Shown here in pieces: positions 50,825 to 64,000 of a stretch of DNA of 64,000 nucleotides (position 1 is its first letter; each line of letters opens with the position of its first letter). The notes under the pieces were generated by a model. The model was not told the DNA's origin, did no database searches, and was given only the letters and a program-made list of their open reading frames with translations. This DNA comes from Kitasatospora sp. NBC_01287 (GTDB lineage Bacteria; Actinomycetota; Actinomycetes; Streptomycetales; Streptomycetaceae), in NCBI RefSeq assembly GCF_026340565.1, contig NZ_JAPEPB010000001.1, positions 5,866,501 through 5,930,500 on the forward strand. Reading direction: 5' to 3'. A program made the translations under genes and the position numbers.

Positions 50825-52703
50825 GCCGACCACCTACCGCTCGCCGGTCGCCGAGCTGCGCGCCCTCAAGCGCGCCGGGCTGGGCGGCTCGGCCGACCGG
50901 GCGCGCGCGCTGCTCGCCGAGCTGGTGGCGGCGGGCGACCCGCTGGACCTGGAGGCGGCCGGCAGCCTGCTGTCGGGCCGGGTCCAGCGCGAGCAGCTGG
51001 CGGCCGCCGGCGGCTTCGCCGACTACCGGTTGGCGCTGCTGGGCAGCTCCACGCTGGACGCGCTGGCGCCGCTGCTGACCGCCCACCTGGTGGGCGCGGG
51101 GGTGCTGCCCGAGATCCGCTCCACCGGCTTCAACCAGTGGCGCTTCGAGATCCTGGCCGGCGCGCCGACCCTGAAGGACCTGCGCCCGCAGCTCAGCGCG
51201 CTGCTGCTGGACGAGGCGGCGGTCTTCGAGGGCGTGGCGCAGCGGCTCGACCTGACCGAGATCGAGCAGCGCTGCGCGGCCTTCCCCGGGGAGATCGAGC
51301 AGTGGCTGACCGCCGCGCGGCAGGCGCTGGGCGGGCTGGTGGTGCTGGCCACCGTGCCGCTGGGCGCGCTCACCCGGGGCCGCTTCGTGGACTACCGCGG
51401 CAAGGCCCGGCTGGCCGCCGCCTGGCAGCGGATGAACGCCGAGCTGCTGGCGCTGGCCGAGCGGCACGAGGCGCTCGTGGTGCTGGACCTGGCCGAGCCG
51501 GCCGAGCGCGCCGGGCAGCTCTTCGCCACCGACCGGATGCGGCACGTGGCCGGGCAGGTGTACGCGGCGCGGTTCCTGGCCGAGTACGCGGGCGAGCTGG
51601 CCAAGGTGGTGCGGGCCGCGCTGGGCCGGGCCGCCAAGTGCCTGGTGCTCGACCTGGACAACACGCTCTGGGGCGGCGTGGTCGGCGACGACTCGGTGGC
51701 CGGGCTCAAGCTCGGCGGCGCCTTCCCCGGCTCGGCGCACCGCGAACTGCAGGTGCTGGCCAAGGACTTCATGGCGCAGGGGGTGATGCTGGCGGTCGCC
51801 TCGAAGAACGAGGAGGTGATCGCCCGGGAGGCGGTGGCCACCCACCCCGAGATGGCGCTGGCCCAGGCCGACTTCGTCGCCTTCGCGGCCAACTGGAACC
51901 CCAAGCCGGACAACCTGGCGAAGATGGCCGAGCAGCTGAACATCGGCGTGGACGCGATGGTCTTCGTCGACGACAACCCGGTGGAGCGCGGCCTGATGCG
52001 CGAGGTGCTGCCGCAGGTGGCCACCGTGGAGCTGCCCGGGGACCCGGCCGGCTACGCGGTCACCCTGGCGGGGCGCGGCGACTTCAACGTGCTGAGCCTG
52101 ACCGCCGAGGACCGCGACCGCACCGAGCTCTACCGCTCCCGCGCCGCGCGAGCCGAACTGGCCGGCGCCGCGAGCAGTCTGACGGACTATCTGGAGAGCC
52201 TGGACTCCGAGCTCACGGTCGAAGCGGTCAACCCGCTGAACGCCGTGCGGATCGCCCAACTCTTCGGCAAGACAAACCAGTTCAACCTGACCGGAGTGCG
52301 CTACGGGCTGGACGAGGTGGAGGCGGGGGTGAGCGACTTCTTCGCCGCCCGGCTCACCGACCGGTTCGGCGACAACGGCCTGATCGCCGCGCTCGCGCTC
52401 GGCCGGGACGCCGAGGGCGCCCGGACCGTGGAGAACTTCGTGCTCAGCTGCCGGGTCTTCTCCCGCGAGGTGGAGGACGCGATCCTCGGCCTGGTGCTGC
52501 GGGCGGCGGTCGCCGAGGGCGCCCCAGCCGTCCTGGCGAGCTACACGAGGACCGCGAAGAACGGCCAGTTCGCCGGCTTCTACACCGCCGCCGGGTTCAC
52601 CGAGACGGCGCCCGGCGTCTTCCGCCACGACCTGCGGGAGCTCTCCGACCTCCCCAGGTGGATCCGCATCAACGAGCCCGAGGAGGCATTCCGTGTCAGC
52701 TGA
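50814..52703 (+). CDS. FkbH-like HAD protein (glyceryl transferase/phosphatase)
   Basis: 629 residues. A HAD-type domain with D280-L-D282-N-T284 in VLDLDNTLWGG, FVDDNP as the later acidic motif, and a C-terminal GNAT-like region follow an N-terminal helical part. FkbH proteins load 1,3-bisphosphoglycerate onto an ACP and remove phosphate to make glyceryl-ACP. The ATG at 50814 overlaps the KAS III gene, and the C-terminus overlaps the ACP gene by 11 bp, so the cassette is translationally coupled. Confidence 0.92.
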   Translation: MSAEPTTYRSPVAELRALKRAGLGGSADRARALLAELVAAGDPLDLEAAGSLLSGRVQREQLAAAGGFADYRLALLGSSTLDALAPLLTAHLVGAGVLPEIRSTGFNQWRFEILAGAPTLKDLRPQLSALLLDEAAVFEGVAQRLDLTEIEQRCAAFPGEIEQWLTAARQALGGLVVLATVPLGALTRGRFVDYRGKARLAAAWQRMNAELLALAERHEALVVLDLAEPAERAGQLFATDRMRHVAGQVYAARFLAEYAGELAKVVRAALGRAAKCLVLDLDNTLWGGVVGDDSVAGLKLGGAFPGSAHRELQVLAKDFMAQGVMLAVASKNEEVIAREAVATHPEMALAQADFVAFAANWNPKPDNLAKMAEQLNIGVDAMVFVDDNPVERGLMREVLPQVATVELPGDPAGYAVTLAGRGDFNVLSLTAEDRDRTELYRSRAARAELAGAASSLTDYLESLDSELTVEAVNPLNAVRIAQLFGKTNQFNLTGVRYGLDEVEAGVSDFFAARLTDRFGDNGLIAALALGRDAEGARTVENFVLSCRVFSREVEDAILGLVLRAAVAEGAPAVLASYTRTAKNGQFAGFYTAAGFTETAPGVFRHDLRELSDLPRWIRINEPEEAFRVS

Positions 52704-52947
52704 TCAGCTGTCGTCCGACCAGGTGGTCAAGGAAGTCGTCGCCCAGCTGCTGGACCTTGAGGAGGACGGGCTGTCGATGGAGCAGCCGCTGGCCGACATC
52801 GAGGAGTGGGACTCGGTCAACGCCCTGCGGGTGCTGGTCTACCTGGAGCGCGAGCTCGGCGAGCCGGTCGACTACGACCGCTTCATGAAGGCCGAGTTGC
52901 TGGCCGACCTCTCGGCCCTGGTGGCCGATGTCCTGGTGGCGCGATGA
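52693..52947 (+). CDS. stand-alone acyl carrier protein
   Basis: An 84-residue carrier protein with the phosphopantetheine Ser41 in EEWDSVNALRVLV. It carries the glyceryl unit made by the adjacent FkbH-like enzyme. GTG 52693 has GAGGAGG about 7 bases upstream. The gene overlaps both neighbours (11 bp and 4 bp). Confidence 0.93.
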   Translation: MSADQLSSDQVVKEVVAQLLDLEEDGLSMEQPLADIEEWDSVNALRVLVYLERELGEPVDYDRFMKAELLADLSALVADVLVAR

Positions 52948-53705
52948 GCGTGGTCACCTCGGCCTTCCCGGCCGCCCGGCGCGGCACCTACACCTTCCTG
53001 CGCGATGCCCGGAACACCTGCCACGTGCACCTGGTGGCCGACGTGGACGCGACCCGGCTCAAGGCGGCGCGTACCAGCAGCGGCGGCAAGCTCAGCTACG
53101 CCAGCTTCGTGGTCAAGGCCGGCGCCGACGTGATCGCCGACTGCCCGCCGGCCCGCTCGGTGCTGACCGGCTCGACGGGCCGGCCCAAGCTCGCGGTGCT
53201 GGACGAGGTGCACGCCAAGGTGCTCTTCGACAAGACGGCCGACGGCACCCGCTGCGTGGTCTCCGGCATCGTCACCTCGGCCCAGAACCGCTCGGTGCTG
53301 GAGGTGCAGACCGAGCTCGACGGCTACAAGGACGCCGAGGTCACCGACCCCGAGGGGCCGTTCCGCAACGTGCTGCGGGTGGCCAGGCTGCCGATTCCGC
53401 TGGCCTGGCTGGCCTACCGGCTGGCCACCCGGAACCCGGTGCGGCGCACCGAGCTGGGCGGGGTCTTCTCGGTCACCTCGGTGGGCCACGAGCCGGTCCG
53501 CTCGATCCTGCCGATGATCACCGGCTCGCTCGGCTTCGGGGTCGGGCGGATCGCCGACACCCCCGTGGTGCGCGGCGGCGAGGTCGTCGTCGCGCCCGTC
53601 CTGACCCTCTCGCTCACCTTCGACCACCGCATCCTCGACGGTGCGTTGGCCGCCGAACTCCTCGCCCGCACCAAGGACAAGCTCGAGCACTGGGAGATGC
53701 CATGA
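52944..53705 (+). CDS. 2-oxoacid dehydrogenase-type acyltransferase (lone catalytic domain)
   Basis: 253 residues matching only the E2 catalytic domain of 2-oxoacid dehydrogenases, with no lipoyl or E1-binding domain. The active-site H228-x3-D232-G sits in TFDHRILDG. In tetronate clusters (Agg4, AbyA4 type) such a protein acetylates the ring hydroxyl before elimination. The start ATG overlaps the ACP stop as ATGA, and its end overlaps the monooxygenase gene. The Agg5-type eliminating hydrolase was not found inside the window. Confidence 0.88.
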   Translation: MSVVTSAFPAARRGTYTFLRDARNTCHVHLVADVDATRLKAARTSSGGKLSYASFVVKAGADVIADCPPARSVLTGSTGRPKLAVLDEVHAKVLFDKTADGTRCVVSGIVTSAQNRSVLEVQTELDGYKDAEVTDPEGPFRNVLRVARLPIPLAWLAYRLATRNPVRRTELGGVFSVTSVGHEPVRSILPMITGSLGFGVGRIADTPVVRGGEVVVAPVLTLSLTFDHRILDGALAAELLARTKDKLEHWEMP

Positions 53706-54955
53706 CCGTCCCGACCACTGTGGATGTGCTGATCGTCGGCGGCGGTCCGGCCGGTGCCCTGCTGGGCTGCCTGCTGGCCCGGCGCGGCATCGAGGTGCTG
53801 CAGGTGGAGAAGCAGTCGAGCCTGGCCCGCGACTTCCGCGGCGAGACGCTGGCCGCGCCGTCCGCCGTCACGCTGCGCCGGCTCGGCTTCGACGCCGCGC
53901 TGCGCGACCACGGCTACCTGGAGACCCAGGCCGTGACGATGCGGATGGAGGGCCGCCAGGTCTTCGCCATCGACTACGCGAAGTTCTCCATCGGCACGCT
54001 GCCGATCGACATCCCGCAGCCCGCGCTGATCGGCATCTTCCAGCAGTCCGCGCAGGCCGAGCCGACCTACACCTACGCCTCCAGCACCAACTGCACCGGC
54101 CTGATCGAGGAGGGCGGGCAGGTGCGCGGCGCGGTGCTCAAGCTCGCCGACGGCTCCCGGGTGGAGGTCCGCTCCCGCCTGGTGGTCGGCGCCGACGGCC
54201 GTTTCTCCAAGGTGCGCAAGGCCGCGGGCCTGGAGGCGACCATCACCCCGATGGGCCGCGACTTCCTCTCCTTCAAGCTGCCGCGCCCGGCCGACTGGGG
54301 CAACCAGGCCCAGCTGGTGGTCAACAAGGACAAGCACCTGGTCGTGCTGCCGACCTTCCCCGACTTCCTGCGGGTGGGGCACAACCTGCCCAAGCGCGGC
54401 CTGGGCGACCTGCGCAAGGAGGGCTTCGACGCCTTCCGCAACGGCATCGCCGCGATCGACCCGCGGCTGCGCCCGCTGCTCGACGAGTACCTGACCTCCT
54501 TCGACGACACCAGCTTCCTGGAGATCTTCACCGCGGAGCTGGACCAGTGGGCCCGCGACGGGCTGGTCCTGATCGGCGACGCCTCGCACACCGTCACCCC
54601 GATCCTGGGCCAGGGCGTCAACCTCGCCATCCAGGACGTGGTCTGCGTCGCCCCGGTGATCGCCCGCGCCCTGAAGAAGGCCGAAGCGCAGGTCCCGGCC
54701 CGCGAGTTCGACGCCTTCGTGGCCGACCGCCGCGCCCACAAGGCCCAGGTGACCCGCTACCAGCGGATCCAGGAGTCGGCGCTCAGCGCCAGCACCCCGT
54801 TCGCGGTCTGGGCGCGCCGGGCCCGCTACAGCGCGCTGAACGCGCTGCCGATCAAGTACAAGGTCTTCGGCAAGGTGATCAACGCCCCGCACCCGATCGA
54901 CCCGGTGGACCTGCGGGCCACCGCGCCCGGGACCGCCGTCCGCGCCGCCGTCTGA
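53702..54955 (+). CDS. FAD-dependent monooxygenase (aromatic hydroxylase type)
   Basis: 417 residues. The Rossmann GGGPAGALLG near residues 13-22 and the FAD-binding GDASHTVTPILGQGVNLAI at about 298 are the group A flavoprotein monooxygenase motifs; NAD(P)H-binding residues are seen in GADGRFSK. It would hydroxylate or epoxidise the polyketide or tetronate. ATG 53702 overlaps the preceding stop as ATGA. Most likely a tailoring step. Confidence 0.9.
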   Translation: MTVPTTVDVLIVGGGPAGALLGCLLARRGIEVLQVEKQSSLARDFRGETLAAPSAVTLRRLGFDAALRDHGYLETQAVTMRMEGRQVFAIDYAKFSIGTLPIDIPQPALIGIFQQSAQAEPTYTYASSTNCTGLIEEGGQVRGAVLKLADGSRVEVRSRLVVGADGRFSKVRKAAGLEATITPMGRDFLSFKLPRPADWGNQAQLVVNKDKHLVVLPTFPDFLRVGHNLPKRGLGDLRKEGFDAFRNGIAAIDPRLRPLLDEYLTSFDDTSFLEIFTAELDQWARDGLVLIGDASHTVTPILGQGVNLAIQDVVCVAPVIARALKKAEAQVPAREFDAFVADRRAHKAQVTRYQRIQESALSASTPFAVWARRARYSALNALPIKYKVFGKVINAPHPIDPVDLRATAPGTAVRAAV

Positions 54956-55022
54956 CGACTCGTCACATCGCCCCAGGCGCCCCAGGAATCCTTTCCCCTT
55001 CACTGACTTGAGGTTGACCGAG

Positions 55023-61331
<6,309 letters not shown>

Positions 61332-61343
61332 GCGAGCGCCGGC

Positions 61344-61380
61344 GCGGCCGCCCCGGTGCCCCACGCACCCGGGCGGCCGC
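61344..61380. terminator. hairpin between the two PKS genes
   Basis: GCGGCCGCCC (61344-61353) pairs perfectly with GGGCGGCCGC (61371-61380), with an inner GGTGC/GCACC stem. It lies in the 93-bp gap between PKS genes that otherwise look co-transcribed, so it may be an attenuator or processing site. Confidence 0.55.
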
Positions 61381-61424
61381 ACCGGCCCCGGGCCCTTCAC
61401 CTTCACGTCACGAGGACAGGACTA

Positions 61425-64000
<2,576 letters not shown>

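Overview
The window is 64 kb of very GC-rich DNA. It has GTG and TTG starts, strong third-position GC bias, TGATG/ATGA-coupled operons and typical actinomycete families: DUF397 with XRE regulators, a tricorn peptidase, orphan NarL-type kinases, an LtrA protein and a phosphocholine-type phospholipase C. It reads as a Streptomyces or Kitasatospora-like chromosome. No rRNA, CRISPR array, replication origin or prophage was seen.

Layout. 0.4-9.5 kb: housekeeping and accessory single genes (Bcr/CflA exporter, luciferase-like oxidoreductase, PAS-GGDEF-EAL protein, OsmC, VOC protein, chorismate mutase, a Lon-like protein whose catalytic Ser is Ala, an EamA exporter). 9.6-15.5 kb: a class A penicillin-binding protein, then a complete IS481-family element (12306-13369, with terminal inverted repeats and a CCTAGC target duplication) inserted at the 5' end of an alpha/beta hydrolase gene, then an orphan histidine kinase. 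15.7-22.8 kb: VOC protein, a scar joining two broken genes, a polytopic membrane protein, two identical tRNA-Lys(CTT) genes flanking a MarR/VOC/DJ-1 group, and a Rieske plus membrane cytochrome-like operon. 22.9-29.2 kb: a complete peptide ABC importer (fused ATPase, two permeases, divergent lipoprotein). 29.7-37.8 kb: LtrA, pentapeptide protein, Tat-exported phospholipase C, questin-oxidase-like protein, and a tandem pair of alpha/beta hydrolases that have both lost the nucleophile Ser and share a duplicated leader. 37.9-43.7 kb: an accessory patch with an EspC/WXG-like protein, a large putative nuclease toxin and small partner, a DUF397/XRE pair, small genes (one frameshifted), and an RHH-like gene with a partner behind a palindromic operator. 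43.7-49.5 kb: MarR/SDR divergon, small stress-type protein, tricorn peptidase, SLOG-like protein.

49.7-64.0 kb (continuing past the right edge) is a polyketide biosynthetic gene cluster on the plus strand. Five translationally coupled genes (KAS III-like, FkbH-like glyceryl transferase, ACP, 2-oxoacid dehydrogenase-type acyltransferase, FAD monooxygenase) precede a single fully reducing type I PKS module (KS-AT-DH-ER-KR-ACP, methylmalonyl-type AT) and a second PKS whose KS runs into a KR region with no AT. The KAS III/FkbH/ACP/acyltransferase set is the hallmark of tetronate biosynthesis (agglomerin, RK-682, abyssomicin type). The inferred product is a methyl-branched, probably iteratively built acyl chain joined to a glyceryl unit as a tetronate. 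The AT-less PKS and the KAS III that lacks its His are the most unusual parts of the window.
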